64,000 bases of DNA from JAUILH01 sp964230215 (lineage in GTDB: Bacteria; Bacteroidota; Bacteroidia; Flavobacteriales_D; JAUILH01). The translations under genes and the position numbers were made by a program. The stretch spans positions 104,351 to 168,350 of the forward strand of contig CAXRGQ010000004.1 of NCBI GenBank assembly GCA_964230215.1, in the 5' to 3' direction. The first letter of the stretch is position 1, and every line of letters starts with the position of its first letter. Positions 63,803 through 64,000 of this stretch are shown here, piece by piece. Below the pieces are notes generated by a model that saw only the letters and a list, made by a program, of their open reading frames with translations, was not told where the DNA came from and made no database searches.

Positions 63803-64000
63803 TGGCAGTGTCAGACTTAATCCAGAATCTTGTATTAAAAGTACCTTCAAACATAGTTGAAAATAAGGAGTTGTCATTAAACGAAAGACTCATTCTAGCT
63901 TTTAGTTATAACATGTGTGAGTTAAAGCTTGGATATGATCAATACACAAATGTTCAGTTATCACAGTTTTTGAATATCCATTACAACATTGTTGGTAGTT
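63803..64000 (+). CDS. Probable helix-turn-helix or replication-initiator-like protein, partial (N-terminus only)
   Basis: The first 66 residues are in the window. VLKVPSNIVENKELSLNERL followed by ILAFSYNMCELKLGYDQYTN and VQLSQFLNIHYNIVGS resembles the N-terminal winged-helix layout of Bacteroidota mobile-element DNA-binding and plasmid replication proteins, in which a KELSxxERLIL helix precedes a wHTH. Three 22-bp-spaced repeats directly upstream support a protein that binds its own promoter or an origin. The assignment is tentative because most of the gene lies beyond the window. Confidence 0.55.

Overview
The window looks like a low-GC genome of the phylum Bacteroidota, most likely a marine Flavobacteriales or Crocinitomicaceae/Cryomorphaceae-type bacterium. 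The evidence is type IX secretion (T9SS) sorting domains of types A and B, TonB-dependent receptors with carboxypeptidase-like N-termini, TPR-fused LytS-type kinases paired with LytTR regulators, a TPR-SpoIIE phosphatase, a DUF2490 protein, TAnnTTTG-type promoter boxes and starts without Shine-Dalgarno sites. The genus is inference. No tRNA, rRNA, CRISPR array or transposase was seen, and no gene-free stretch reaches 300 bp.

From 1 to 35.8 kb the window is a mosaic of ordinary chromosomal genes in short operons on both strands. In order: a truncated metal-type TonB receptor; a SET-domain protein; an operon of a formylglycine-generating-enzyme-like protein, an ECF sigma factor and its probable membrane anti-sigma; YebC; an outer-membrane beta-barrel receptor; fdhD with a YdeP-type molybdopterin oxidoreductase; a 2-oxoglutarate oxygenase; a TPR-SpoIIE phosphatase carrying an internal palindromic insert; a B12-binding radical SAM enzyme; a GNAT acetyltransferase; an acyl-CoA desaturase without a normal start codon; a cold-shock-domain protein; two T9SS cargo proteins; a secreted protein of unknown function upstream of a LytS/LytTR pair; a secreted serine hydrolase; and several lipoproteins.

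From 36.0 to 61.3 kb lies the main feature: seven tightly spaced plus-strand genes (gaps of a few bases or overlaps) that read as one roughly 25-kb operon. It encodes a probable outer-membrane protein, a small secreted Ig/FN3-like protein, a 1.9-thousand-residue protein with an SpvB-like N-terminus, two small secreted accessory proteins, a 4,621-residue RHS protein and a small exported protein overlapping its 3' end. The RHS giant carries a long BNR/YCF48-like propeller region, four jelly-roll-like modules and a LamG domain inside its RHS core, and ends in a variable tip with an HEVGH zinc-peptidase motif. The overlapping exported protein is the natural candidate for its immunity partner. I read the locus as a Bacteroidota polymorphic-toxin system resembling a split TcB/TcC cocoon. 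A divergent NarL-type response regulator and a 14-bp palindrome lie just upstream.

From 61.4 to 64 kb is an accessory tail: a tiny lipoprotein, a PD-(D/E)XK nuclease-fold protein, two proteins of unknown function, and the start of a probable DNA-binding or replication-initiator-like gene. Three direct repeats at exact 22-bp spacing precede that last gene, which suggests a mobile-element or plasmid-like boundary.
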